From: a bacterium
GTDB taxonomy: Bacteria; Patescibacteriota; Microgenomatia; CAZETR01; Amesbacteraceae
DNA length: 32,782 nt
Assembly: GCA_030647735.1 (NCBI GenBank)
Contig: JAUSIY010000012.1
Span: 1 to 32,782, forward strand
Reading direction: 5' to 3'
Part shown: positions 7,658 through 17,194 of the stretch, piece after piece
Position numbering within the stretch: position 1 is the stretch's first letter
How the letters are laid out: each line of letters opens with the position of its first letter
Made by a program: the position numbers and the translations under genes
The notes under the pieces: generated by a model
Seen by the model: the letters and a program-made list of their open reading frames with translations, nothing else
Databases searched by the model: none
What the model was told of the DNA's origin: nothing

Positions 7658-8485
7658 ATGGGAAAGAAAAGAATTAGTTTACTAGGATCGGAAGCCGAAG
7701 AAACAGACAAAACCAAACGATCTGTTCAGCGGGAACAAAAGAAAATCCGTGAAGGCAAAGGAACCAAAGTTCCCGGCATGGGTGGGGGCCAACGGGTAGC
7801 GGATACTGCTGCCGAGTCTTTGGCAGAGATGGAAAAAGTAGAAGCCAAAATTGAAGAGGCTAAAGCGGAGGCAGCTCCGGCTGCTAAAGCCAAGCCAGTA
7901 CAGCCCCGATCTAAAACTTACCAGGCAGCCAAAAGCAAGGTTAATCCAGAACAGACTTATCCTCTAGCCGAGGCTATTAAACTATTACGAGAAGTATCAT
8001 ATAGCCCGCATAACGATACCGTGGAACTGCATATTAACTTAAAAGAAAAAGGCTTTTCCCAGGACGTAGAGCTTCCCTATGCTACTGGTAAAACTCGCCG
8101 GGTAGCTATAGTTGATGAGGCTACTTTGGCTAAAATCGAACAAGGTAAAATCGACTTTGACGTGCTTGTCGCTTCTCCTGCGGATATGGGTAAACTGGTT
8201 AAATTTGCCAAGCTCTTAGGACCCCGGGGGTTGATGCCTAATCCCAAAACTGGCACGGTAGTAGAAAACCCAGTTCAGGCAGCTAAGAAAATGGCCGCTT
8301 CTACAGCCATGCGCATTAAGTCTGAGAAAGACGCCCCCGTAATTCATACTACGGTGGGTAAGCTTACTTTATCCGATGCTGAGCTGGGCCAAAACATTTC
8401 GGCTGTCACTTCGGCCGTAGCTGGCCGAGCCGTTAAAGTAGTTCTCAAGTCTTCCATGTCTCCGGCTATCAAATTGGCCCTGTAA
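7658..8485 (+). CDS. rplA: 50S ribosomal protein L1 with N-terminal extension
   Basis: The 275-aa protein is longer than the usual 225-235 aa. Residues from about 85 onward are canonical L1 (TYPLAEAIKLLREVS; DVLVASPADMGKLVKFAKLLGPRGLMPNPKTGTVVENPVQA; the C-terminal GRAVKVVLKSSMSPAIKLAL). The first 85 or so are extra: a basic part (MGKKRISLLGSEAEETDKTKRSVQREQKK) followed by an Ala/Glu/Lys helix and a flexible linker. L1 binds the L1 stalk of 23S rRNA and often represses its own operon. The extension could bind rRNA or regulate, but this is inference. No Shine-Dalgarno site is seen. Confidence 0.96.
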   Translation: MGKKRISLLGSEAEETDKTKRSVQREQKKIREGKGTKVPGMGGGQRVADTAAESLAEMEKVEAKIEEAKAEAAPAAKAKPVQPRSKTYQAAKSKVNPEQTYPLAEAIKLLREVSYSPHNDTVELHINLKEKGFSQDVELPYATGKTRRVAIVDEATLAKIEQGKIDFDVLVASPADMGKLVKFAKLLGPRGLMPNPKTGTVVENPVQAAKKMAASTAMRIKSEKDAPVIHTTVGKLTLSDAELGQNISAVTSAVAGRAVKVVLKSSMSPAIKLAL

Positions 8486-8509
8486 CTTCCCCCCGTTCAT
8501 ACATATACT
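8481..8509 (+). promoter_or_regulatory. candidate promoter of the two-gene surface module inside the ribosomal cluster
   Basis: TATACT (8504-8509) lies 7 nt before ATG 8517, with a weak -35 (TGTAAC, 8481-8486) at 17 bp. It overlaps the rplA stop codon and would let the inserted genes be expressed separately from rplA. Confidence 0.5.
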
Positions 8510-8516
8510 AATAAGT

Positions 8517-9206
8517 ATGACTCTGCCCGAGAGCAGTTTTTGGCGAATATTTGTGGTTGTTGGTTTAGTTGTGGGTTTGGCCGTCGGGGTGATGTTAGTC
8601 CGCCAACGGCAACTCACTCAAACTTCGGCCAAATATACTGAGCTGGAAGCACTACCGGTTAATGTCACCGATACCTCAATTGGCATTTGGTGGAGAAGCG
8701 ATAATCTTTCTCCCGGCTGTGTTGATCTAGTCGACATTGATACCCGGCAAACTTTTTCCCAGTGCGAAGAGACAGCTGCCCTAAACCACTTGGTAAACGT
8801 GAGTGGATTAACCCCCTCGGCTAAATATGAAGTGCAAATCTCTTCCGGAGGCAACACAGTTCTCCTCAGTCCCTTTTTCGGAGCATATATTCAAACATCG
8901 GCCAGGCCCGACTTTCTGGCCCCCCAGTTAGTTATCGGGAAAGTTACCGTCTCGGATAGTTCCCTTAGTAATGCCACAGTTTTTGTGGGCCTAGATCTGT
9001 CAGACCATTTCCGTTTCCCTCTGGCTGTCAAAACTGCCGCAGATGGCACATTTACCGCCGACCTGGCCAAACTTGCTTACTTCTCTCCTCCGCCTTACTC
9101 GGCATATTTTGTGGAAGTTACTGATTCAACCGGTCTCAAGCTGACCGAAGTCTCCCTGGGAGTAGCTGAAGTAGATATTAATGGAATTAATTTAAATATC
9201 AAATAA
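8517..9206 (+). CDS. membrane-anchored extracellular protein with a fibronectin-III-like domain
   Basis: The 229-aa protein starts with one transmembrane or signal-anchor helix (about 9-28, WRIFVVVGLVVGLAVGVMLV). A fibronectin III-like domain follows (about 43-125; LPVNVTDTSIGIWWRS and VSGLTPSAKYEVQISSG are typical strand patterns), then a second beta domain (about 135-229; VIGKVTVSDSSLSNATVFVGL, ADGTFTADLAKLAYF) like a carboxypeptidase-regulatory or CNA-B fold. It lies 3 nt upstream of the giant secreted protein gene, so the two are probably one transcript and may act together at the surface. Its position between rplA and rplJ is unusual. The function is unknown. Confidence 0.7.
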   Translation: MTLPESSFWRIFVVVGLVVGLAVGVMLVRQRQLTQTSAKYTELEALPVNVTDTSIGIWWRSDNLSPGCVDLVDIDTRQTFSQCEETAALNHLVNVSGLTPSAKYEVQISSGGNTVLLSPFFGAYIQTSARPDFLAPQLVIGKVTVSDSSLSNATVFVGLDLSDHFRFPLAVKTAADGTFTADLAKLAYFSPPPYSAYFVEVTDSTGLKLTEVSLGVAEVDINGINLNIK

Positions 9207-9209
9207 AGC

Positions 9210-12200
9210 ATGAGAAGACTGCTTACCCTACTATTTTTTCTGCTCCTGTTGTCTTTCGGACAGACCCCCAAAATCCGGGCAGCTGACAACATGTGCAATG
9301 TGGACCGGACTTGCACTACCTCCCAGGATTGGGAACGGGGTTGGGGGGACGCCAGACAATCAGAAAACATTGATAAGGCCCCGACCAGCACTGAAACTGA
9401 CACCAGCGGTAAAGAAATTCGCAAGGCCGGGGAAAGCAACAAGGTTAACCGCAGCCAAAAAGCTGCTGATGATGCTAAAGCTCGCGGGGGCGACCGGATT
9501 AACTCCAGCCAGGTGACAGAGGATGGCTCAGCGACCGGACCGGCAACGGCCCAGACCTCAAGCCAGGCAGCCGTGGCGGCTTCTTGTCCTACCAGTTTCT
9601 GTAATTACTGTGGAGGATTTTGTGCTAATTCTGGAGGGGGCGGCTGTCGGGAACAGGCTATTGGCAAATGTCCCGATGAAACAGGCACCAAGCCGGCCGT
9701 CATCGGTAACACCTGTATTACTGCTTCAGGCGATATATGTGGTATGGGTCTGGTCAACGGCCAACCTATGCAGTTGTATAACACCTGGGCAGTTAAAGAT
9801 GCTTCCGGGAAAATAACCAGCGTTAACTATTTAGTTAACCCTGAACAGGAGTTTCCCGGAGCTACCCTAAATTGCATCAAAAAAGTGGCTAACAAATGTT
9901 GGGTGAGTTTGGCTGACCCGGCTATCCAAAAAGTGGTCGGCCAGATTGTGGAAAATATCTCTCAAGGAACACCAGACAAAGCCAATCTGGCTATCAGTCA
10001 AAATTTACTGGATAACCTGGCGGCTACTCAGGTAATTAGCCAGGCTAAAATTAAAACGGCTGCCCAGCAAGCATATCTCGCAAATGTCAGCGTAGATTCT
10101 CTGGCCGCCAAATACAAACTTACTCCAGAGCAGGTTGACTCAGCTAAAAAGGAATTTGCCCGGCTGACCACAATTCAATCTGCCATCACTCGCCTGTCAC
10201 AAGCGGCTTCAAAAGACAGCGACGAATACCGCAGCGTTCTTCTATCTGTAACTAAAGACCTCTCCCCAACTGACGTCACTTTGGTTCTAAACAGCGTCGC
10301 AAATATTGTTGACCAACAAACCAGATTCACTCTGGCTCAATCCAACGATATCGGCAAAATTAAGTCTCTCTGTCACGAAAGAGAAGGTGGCAATCCTGAC
10401 TGTGACCGGGATGACTACGCCCGACTGGCAATAATTTCCGATCTGCCTGTAAATCAAGTCCAGGCAGTTAAAGATGAGGCGGACCGGCGGAAACAAATTG
10501 CTGACGCCGCTCAGCAAATTGTGGATATTAAAAGCACTGCCCAGGATCCGGTAGAGTTAACCACCCGCGAACAGACAGCCTTAAAAAACTTATCCTCAAC
10601 CGATCAGCAAATTGCCCGGGACCTAGCTTCTAATTCTATTCAGGAATACCGACAGTTGTACCAAAAATATGATCTGTACACTACCGGAGACAGCGTCAGA
10701 TTGGGATCAGACTGCCGGGCGAAATATCCGACCGGAAGTCTGCCCTCTGACCCTTGTGCAAACCTCAGTAACTACGCCCAACAATACCTGCTTCCTCAAT
10801 TACCTGCTCAATTGCAGCAGCAGGCGCAAAGTGATCGCTCAGCTATTCAGCAGCGTCTGGCTGAACTGAAACTGAGTCAACTGGCGGCCAATCAGGCTCT
10901 GATTGCAGATCAGGCTGCGGTAACTACTTTAACCGACGGCGGCCAGGTAATCTCTGTCTGTTCCGGAGACACTTTAACGACCACAGTTACCCAAACTATC
11001 ACCCGCGGTTCATCCCGGGGGGCCACGGGTACAGGAACCCGCAATTCCAACTGTAGTTTTGGCTGTTCCCGGGGAGCTTGTTCCACACCGGATAACGATT
11101 TTAACGGCAGCTTGGCTGACCGCAACCGGTATATCACCTCAGTCCAAACTGAGATGGCTGAAAAAAATATCGACCAGCAGCAGGCCCAGGCGCTGGTCGA
11201 AAGTGATTCCTACCTGCCCCGCATCAGCCCCGAACTATTGGCTATTATCCCGGGAACCAGCAGCCCGCTTAATCTCAGCCAGCCAGCTTCTACCACCGGC
11301 TTTGTCAGCCGTGGCCGACCTTCAATTGCCGCCATCGCCCAAGCTGCCCAAAATCAGATTAACGAGGTAGCGCAGTTTGCCACCAGCCGCTGCGGCGTGG
11401 CTCCTAATCAAAATGCCGCAAACTTGGACCAAAGCCGCAAAGACTGTTTGGGCCAATTTGACTACGACCAGTGGTCGGCATACCAGGATATTGTCGAGAC
11501 GGACCCCACTCTGAAGTTTTTGGGCCTGACTCCCCAATTGGAAACAGATATCTTGGCCGGGAAAGTTGATCCAGAAGTCCTCAGGGAACAACTGAGGAAA
11601 CAAAGTAATAGCTGGTCCTGGATTGGTCCCTTGCCCATTTACAACGGATCTCTGCTGGCCGCCAACAACTTCTTTCAAGGTACGACTTTCCGGGGCACCG
11701 CCTTACAAAAGGAAGCCTTAGAAACCGGGAATACCTGGGATTATGTGAGGGGAACATTCATAGCCGGTGCCCCACCGGCTGCTGCTGCTGTAGCCATTGC
11801 AGGTATAGCATTTCTGCCGGTATTTCCAGCCGCCACCGCCAGCTTAGGTACCTTCATGCAATTTGGCAGCCAGGCATTCAGCACCTACGCTACCACTCAA
11901 AGCCTGGCCAATACCGCCGAGGTCTGTTCTTTTGCCAATAACTGGACCACCGAGCAGAAGTATTCCTGCTCAATTGCAGCCGGAAATTCGGTGTATATGG
12001 CCACCAGCACGAGCTTGGGCATTTTATCTGCCTCTCTCAATGCCTCGCAAGTAGCTTTTCAAAGCGCTCTGCCCAAAATTGGGACGGCTGCCAACGCTGC
12101 CGGAGAGATTAATGTTATTAATGAAGCCCGTAACGCTGTGTCTTTGGGTACTAACGCCGCCCAGAGTGCCCGCGGAGCCCAGTTTATTAATTCTCTTTCA

Positions 12201-15200
12201 GCTGTGAATGCTGTCGCCGGAGCATATACCTTTGGCGGCCAGGCCATAACTTCATGCTTTGGAGCCAACGCCGACACTTTAAACTGTGCCACCAATGTAG
12301 GCATGGCCCTGGCTTCTTTAGGACGGATAACCGCCATCAGTTTAGCCCAACCGGTGTTTGCTCCTACTACCCAGACAGTTACTAAATTCACCTCCCAAGC
12401 CGGTGAAATTGCTGATTGGATTGATGGCATTAGTTCTTGTCGAAAAGGCAGTAATTTGGGCGAATGTGCTTCCGGAGTTATTGACGCAGTTTCCGGAGTT
12501 AATCTGGGCGGAGCCAGTCTGCAAACCACCAATGTAACCCAGAACTTGGACACAGCGGCTGCTGCTTTACAAAGTCTGCGTACTCCAACTGGCTTTAATG
12601 AGTCTGATCCGGCGGTTAAGCAAGCCCGGATAAACCTCAATTCGGCTATTATTGCCGCTGCCCGCCAAAACGCTCTGGTTCAGGCGGCTCTCAAGCAATC
12701 TGATCCCCTGCTTGCGGCTCCCCAAGCCGCATATCAGGCCAGTCCCAATGACACTACGGCTGGTCAGTTACTGCTGGACAAATACTGGCTCGATCAGCAC
12801 AACTATCTAACTACAATTAATCCTGTTTCCGGCTTAGACAGACTTCGCTTTTCCGGGCCAGAACTTACTAATTTGCGCATCAGTCAGGAAGAATTAAGAG
12901 CAGCTGCAGCGGCTGCTCAAAACTCCCCCGAAGGACTCAATTCACCCCAGTATCAGCAGGCTGCCTTAAAGACCGCTGTCGCTCTGGCCCAGGCTACGGT
13001 TGCTACCGGAGGGTCTCCTCAACTGGCTAACCAGATCATGCAGACTCTGTCTACCAAACTAAACCAGCAACAGCAACAGTTAGCCGCTTTGCAAACAGTC
13101 TCTCAAACCAACCCTGAATTTGCCGGATCAGCTACCGGCCAAATTAACCAGCTGGCTACTCAGGTCGCTTCCTTGCAACAAGGCCTGCTTGCTCTGGCCG
13201 GCCAAGCTGTAGGGGTCAGAGGTTTACCCATTGCCGCCAACCAATCAGTGAATCTCTCCAGCGGCGGTAGTTTTACCCCTAACGCTACTTCCCTGGCCCA
13301 AATACCTACCGGCACCACTACTACTGTCGGCAATCACACCTTTGTGTGGAACCGGGAGGCTAATATCTGGTATCTCAGGTCGGCCACCGACGCTGTCACC
13401 GATGACCCGACTGATCTCCCCCACGGTACGGTAGCGGAAGCCGGCAACCAGCTATATCTGCTGGATAAAAATGACCCTGATTTTGCCCAGTGGCGGCCAA
13501 TCGGAACAACTCCCCGCGTTACTGCAGCAGCCCCTACGGAAATCCGCAACTATCTCTCTTCTTTACCGGCCGGCAACGTTATCGTCCACAAATCTGACGG
13601 GGCTCTTATCGGTAACCCCGGTGGTTACTCGGCCAATGACTTAATTGAACTGCGGGATGCTTCCGGCCAGATCCAATGGTACAGACTCAACCCCGATTCA
13701 GGTTTTTATGCTGTGGAAAAACCGGCAGACATCCAACCGGTCCTTTCCCCGGTAACTCTGCCGGAACTGATTACCCAACCAGTGGGCATCAACGGTTTAC
13801 CCATTTCCGCTAACCAGTCCGTTCTTTTATCCAGCGGGGGGCAGTTTAATCCTCAAACATCTAATCTGGCTCTGCTGGCCACAGGAACCACGACTACTGT
13901 CGGCAATCACACATTTGTGTGGAACCGGGAAGCTAATATTTGGTACCTCCAAGCTACGACAAATGCTTTGCCCTCTGTTTCAGAATTGGCTGATCTACCC
14001 CGGGGAGTTCAAACCTTCGTGAATAATCAGGTTTACATCCTAAACCTGGACGCTTTGAACCAGCCAGTTTGGCAACAACTGACTACCACCTCAATTGCCG
14101 TTACCCAACCTCAGTCAGATGACACTCAACAACAAGTGCAATCGCTTTCTATTGGACAAAAGACTATTAATTGGGTAAGAAACTTGCCCAATTCCTGGAG
14201 AACCTCTGTCGCGGCTATTCCCCTCGCAGGCAATCAGCTTAGCCGTTTGGGTTTGCCTAACCGGCCCAATATTAATCAGGTAGTCTCTCAGGCCCAGCAG
14301 CAAGTTGCTTCAACCCAAACTGAATCTGGCAAGGCAACCCAAATCAAAGAAGCCGCTGAGCAGGCTTTAGTTGACCTCCAATCCCAAGCTCAAGTCCCTG
14401 TGACGGATGCTTCCCAAGCTAAACTTGCCTTAACTCAAGCCTATAACGCAGCCCAGGTAGCCTTAGCTGAAGCAGGCCAGATTCAGGATCGATTAAAACG
14501 GGTAGATGCTGACGTAGTTAACCTCATCAAACGCCAAATTGAGTTGGCCCAAACTCCAGTCCGCCCCCCTATTCCCGGATATACAGGGGCCACGGCTGAA
14601 AATGAAGGTACTAAATATAGTAAACGCCAAGAACCGATGGAAGACGCAGTGGGTATCAGCCAAAATCCTTCCCCAGTTCTCAAAAAAAGTTTAGGTGACG
14701 TCCTTCTGATTGAAGCCGATGGTATGGGTGCGATGGGACTAGTAAACAGCGGAGCCATTGCTGCCAGGATTATTCAGAGCCGAGCGGGGGAAATTTACTT
14801 CAATGAGCTGGCCTTTTCCTCAAACCAGACCGTTGACATCAACGACAGACTGCACCAAACCATGATTCAACTGAATGCTGAAATAGCCGCCCGGAACTTG
14901 AATGGCGGCGGAGCCACGGTTGAATTAGTGGTCATTGAAGAAAAGGGCGGTATTCAATTTGCCCACGTAGCCCATATCGGCGATTCTGCTACCTGGCTGG
15001 TCAGAAACGGAGTTGCTTATTCCATGACTAAAGATCAATCCTTTGTAGGAGCTCTCCTAGACGAAGGCCAAATTAGTGTTCAGGAAGCAGGTCAGCACCC
15101 ACAAAATAATGTGGTATTTGCTGCCTTGATGGGTAATCCAAGCGAAGACACCCCAGCCATTAAAGTGTCTACTTTCGAGGTGAAAGAAGGAGATGTGTTG

Positions 15201-17108
15201 ATTTCCATGAGTGACGGAGTGCTGGATCCCCTACGTTGGCACAACCGCATTTTTCATAACAAAGCCGAAGCTCTTACATCTGGAGGAGCTCAGTCTGGCG
15301 GTTTCTTTGTGGAAGCTGCCAAACAAAGCAATGCGCAGGCAGTCGCCAATTTTGTTGTTTCTAATGTCAGAAACCTGGCCAACCAGATTAGACCTGACAA
15401 GGTTGACAATATCACGGCCGGAGTTTTAGTTATCCAAAAACCGCAGCCTGCTGCAGGGGTTCCGGCCCAACAAACGGCCAGTTTGCAAAATGAACTGAAG
15501 GCAGCTCAAGCCCAACTGAATGAGTTAAATCTTCAGTACCGCCAGGCCCAGCAGACAGCCGATTTGGCCAGACAAAACTACCAAACTGCCAAACAAAATT
15601 ATGATAATTCGGTCTCTACAAACCAGAAACTGGCTCTGGCTGAAATTGCCCTGCGCCAAGCAGAAGAGGCAGAAAGAACTGCAGACCAGTTAGCTGCTGC
15701 TGCGGTTCTAAAAACCGGCGCGCTGAAAGAATGGAGCCAAAGTTGGAACAAATTGATTGCTCTCAATTCCAAGGCTACTACTGGTCTTAACTTACAAACC
15801 GCCAGCGAAGCGGATATCCGGATAGACAAACAATTATTAGACCAACAAATTGTTAATCTGGAATCTCCCTCATCACCCGAGCTTGAAGATCAGGGTATAG
15901 ACACGGAGTCTTCTACGTCTACTCCCCAATCGGCACTATCTAAAATCAGCCTGGTTTTAGGTAACTCGATTACCTCAACCCTGCCAATTGTTGGCAGTTC
16001 TCTAAGCAAAACCCGCTTTAAGGTTGGAGCGATAGTGGCGGATACTGTTATCACCTCCTTGGCCAAAACCTCGATCGAATGGGCTCTGACACAGCCTAAT
16101 GTTTCGGATGTAGTGAATATCGAAGAAGTTAATCTGACAGCAACTAATCCAGATTACAAACCCTACTTAGAGATCGTTAAATCTGGAGTCCAGCTATATC
16201 AACGAGGCCATCCCAATGCCTCAGTTACCTGGGCCAGAAAACCAGAGAGATATATGGTTTCAGATTTGGCCGAGGCCCTAACTAAAAAAATATCCCTGGA
16301 CGAGTCGGTCGTTATCTCGGAGAATTTACAGGGTAGGTATTTAGATAACCCAGATATTTTTTCAGGTAAGTCTGCCTTAACTGCCATCGGCATCATTTTT
16401 ATTAATAACGGGCTCAAAGTTAATAAATCTCTTATTGACTCCAAGGATGTTCTATTACACCGCCTGCCCCAAACAATATCTAAGGCTGCCCAAGCTGCCA
16501 GTAACGTCAATACTTTTCCCCGCGAAGCTCTTGGCAACTTCACTTACGGTGAGTTTGAAACCCTGCTCGACAAAACTGAAGTCTGGGTAAAACAGCAGGC
16601 AACAGTACAGAATGGGCCTATTGGTTCTGCTGAAATTTTGGCCCACCTGCTCAATGAAACCAACGGTGATTTAGAAAGATCGATGTATCTGCTAAGTGAA
16701 TTCTTCCGCTACGAATCCAGAACAGTTAATCGCCGGTTTGACCCTGAACGAGCCCTCTGGATGAAAGACCACATTCTCGACGAATATAGTTTGGTTTTGC
16801 CTTATAACTCCTTTGCAAGTCCTTCTGAAATTTCCTACTCCGGACCTTTTAAGCTTCCGTGGAACAACAGACCAACTTCAATTAACTATGATCTATCTCT
16901 TAAAAATAGGGTTGGCCTTCCCTATCACTCAGCTAATATCGTGGCTCTCTTAAATAGGTTCAGTCCTGAATTTATTACCTTAATGACAGCTGGAGAGTAC
17001 ATTACTTACGGAGACCAGCAAGGCTTTGTCAAAGCAGCTACTGACATCAAGGTTATTAGACAGTTAAAAGAAATTGAATCTTACCTCAGTTCATTCTCTT
17101 CACCATAG
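9210..17108 (+). CDS. giant secreted multidomain protein with internal PP2C phosphatase domain
   Basis: The 2,632-aa product begins with a signal peptide (MRRLLTLLFFLLLLSFGQTP). A Cys-rich segment follows at about residues 124-230, then long Gln/Ala-rich helical regions, a second short Cys cluster near 575-635 and a hydrophobic segment near 850-885. Two repeats lie at about 1335-1434 and 1526-1627 (GLPI.ANQSV.LSSGG...GTTTTVGNHTFVWNREANIWYL). A PP2C-type Ser/Thr phosphatase domain spans about 1790-2075 with the metal-binding motifs MEDAVGI, ADGMGAMG, AHIGDSATWLV, SMSDGVLDP and DNITAGVLVI. A coiled coil (about 2090-2195) and an unrecognised C-terminal 400 residues follow. The architecture suggests a surface or delivered effector; this is inference. 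It lies in the ribosomal cluster between rplA and rplJ. Confidence 0.85.
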   Translation: MRRLLTLLFFLLLLSFGQTPKIRAADNMCNVDRTCTTSQDWERGWGDARQSENIDKAPTSTETDTSGKEIRKAGESNKVNRSQKAADDAKARGGDRINSSQVTEDGSATGPATAQTSSQAAVAASCPTSFCNYCGGFCANSGGGGCREQAIGKCPDETGTKPAVIGNTCITASGDICGMGLVNGQPMQLYNTWAVKDASGKITSVNYLVNPEQEFPGATLNCIKKVANKCWVSLADPAIQKVVGQIVENISQGTPDKANLAISQNLLDNLAATQVISQAKIKTAAQQAYLANVSVDSLAAKYKLTPEQVDSAKKEFARLTTIQSAITRLSQAASKDSDEYRSVLLSVTKDLSPTDVTLVLNSVANIVDQQTRFTLAQSNDIGKIKSLCHEREGGNPDCDRDDYARLAIISDLPVNQVQAVKDEADRRKQIADAAQQIVDIKSTAQDPVELTTREQTALKNLSSTDQQIARDLASNSIQEYRQLYQKYDLYTTGDSVRLGSDCRAKYPTGSLPSDPCANLSNYAQQYLLPQLPAQLQQQAQSDRSAIQQRLAELKLSQLAANQALIADQAAVTTLTDGGQVISVCSGDTLTTTVTQTITRGSSRGATGTGTRNSNCSFGCSRGACSTPDNDFNGSLADRNRYITSVQTEMAEKNIDQQQAQALVESDSYLPRISPELLAIIPGTSSPLNLSQPASTTGFVSRGRPSIAAIAQAAQNQINEVAQFATSRCGVAPNQNAANLDQSRKDCLGQFDYDQWSAYQDIVETDPTLKFLGLTPQLETDILAGKVDPEVLREQLRKQSNSWSWIGPLPIYNGSLLAANNFFQGTTFRGTALQKEALETGNTWDYVRGTFIAGAPPAAAAVAIAGIAFLPVFPAATASLGTFMQFGSQAFSTYATTQSLANTAEVCSFANNWTTEQKYSCSIAAGNSVYMATSTSLGILSASLNASQVAFQSALPKIGTAANAAGEINVINEARNAVSLGTNAAQSARGAQFINSLSAVNAVAGAYTFGGQAITSCFGANADTLNCATNVGMALASLGRITAISLAQPVFAPTTQTVTKFTSQAGEIADWIDGISSCRKGSNLGECASGVIDAVSGVNLGGASLQTTNVTQNLDTAAAALQSLRTPTGFNESDPAVKQARINLNSAIIAAARQNALVQAALKQSDPLLAAPQAAYQASPNDTTAGQLLLDKYWLDQHNYLTTINPVSGLDRLRFSGPELTNLRISQEELRAAAAAAQNSPEGLNSPQYQQAALKTAVALAQATVATGGSPQLANQIMQTLSTKLNQQQQQLAALQTVSQTNPEFAGSATGQINQLATQVASLQQGLLALAGQAVGVRGLPIAANQSVNLSSGGSFTPNATSLAQIPTGTTTTVGNHTFVWNREANIWYLRSATDAVTDDPTDLPHGTVAEAGNQLYLLDKNDPDFAQWRPIGTTPRVTAAAPTEIRNYLSSLPAGNVIVHKSDGALIGNPGGYSANDLIELRDASGQIQWYRLNPDSGFYAVEKPADIQPVLSPVTLPELITQPVGINGLPISANQSVLLSSGGQFNPQTSNLALLATGTTTTVGNHTFVWNREANIWYLQATTNALPSVSELADLPRGVQTFVNNQVYILNLDALNQPVWQQLTTTSIAVTQPQSDDTQQQVQSLSIGQKTINWVRNLPNSWRTSVAAIPLAGNQLSRLGLPNRPNINQVVSQAQQQVASTQTESGKATQIKEAAEQALVDLQSQAQVPVTDASQAKLALTQAYNAAQVALAEAGQIQDRLKRVDADVVNLIKRQIELAQTPVRPPIPGYTGATAENEGTKYSKRQEPMEDAVGISQNPSPVLKKSLGDVLLIEADGMGAMGLVNSGAIAARIIQSRAGEIYFNELAFSSNQTVDINDRLHQTMIQLNAEIAARNLNGGGATVELVVIEEKGGIQFAHVAHIGDSATWLVRNGVAYSMTKDQSFVGALLDEGQISVQEAGQHPQNNVVFAALMGNPSEDTPAIKVSTFEVKEGDVLISMSDGVLDPLRWHNRIFHNKAEALTSGGAQSGGFFVEAAKQSNAQAVANFVVSNVRNLANQIRPDKVDNITAGVLVIQKPQPAAGVPAQQTASLQNELKAAQAQLNELNLQYRQAQQTADLARQNYQTAKQNYDNSVSTNQKLALAEIALRQAEEAERTADQLAAAAVLKTGALKEWSQSWNKLIALNSKATTGLNLQTASEADIRIDKQLLDQQIVNLESPSSPELEDQGIDTESSTSTPQSALSKISLVLGNSITSTLPIVGSSLSKTRFKVGAIVADTVITSLAKTSIEWALTQPNVSDVVNIEEVNLTATNPDYKPYLEIVKSGVQLYQRGHPNASVTWARKPERYMVSDLAEALTKKISLDESVVISENLQGRYLDNPDIFSGKSALTAIGIIFINNGLKVNKSLIDSKDVLLHRLPQTISKAAQAASNVNTFPREALGNFTYGEFETLLDKTEVWVKQQATVQNGPIGSAEILAHLLNETNGDLERSMYLLSEFFRYESRTVNRRFDPERALWMKDHILDEYSLVLPYNSFASPSEISYSGPFKLPWNNRPTSINYDLSLKNRVGLPYHSANIVALLNRFSPEFITLMTAGEYITYGDQQGFVKAATDIKVIRQLKEIESYLSSFSSP
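13201..13509 (+). repeat. copy 1 of a ~100-aa repeat in the giant protein
   Basis: It encodes GLPIAANQSVNLSSGG...GTTTTVGNHTFVWNREANIWYL and a following strand-rich part. The core is nearly identical at DNA level to the stretch 573 bp downstream, so the duplication is recent or kept by conversion. Confidence 0.85.
13777..14088 (+). repeat. copy 2 of the ~100-aa repeat in the giant protein
   Basis: It encodes GLPISANQSVLLSSGG...GTTTTVGNHTFVWNREANIWYL. The offset from copy 1 at the conserved core is 573 bp (191 codons), in frame. The differences in the core are mostly at third positions. Confidence 0.85.
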
Positions 17109-17113
17109 CAGCC

Positions 17114-17142
17114 TTGAACTTTACAGGCTGAACAGTTATAAT
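17114..17142 (+). promoter_or_regulatory. promoter of rplJ-rplL
   Basis: TTGAAC (17114-17119), a 17-bp spacer and consensus TATAAT (17137-17142). It begins 6 nt after the giant gene's stop, so the L10-L7/L12 pair does not depend on read-through from the inserted genes. Transcription should start near 17149. Confidence 0.75.
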
Positions 17143-17147
17143 TCCTC

Positions 17148-17194
17148 TCGTTACCTAAGACAGTAGGCAAAAAGCTAAGCCCTACCGAGGAACT
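17148..17194 (+). ncRNA. ribosomal protein L10-type leader (autoregulatory mRNA element)
   Basis: The 45-nt leader holds CTAAGACAGTAGGC, an A-rich loop and GCCCTACCGAGG. GTAGG can pair with CCTAC, and the motif pair resembles the L10 leader known from other bacteria, where the L10(L7/L12)4 complex binds and represses translation. The GAGG at its 3' end is also the ribosome binding site of rplJ, so protein binding would block initiation. The family match is from memory of the motif and was not tested with a covariance model. Confidence 0.7.
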
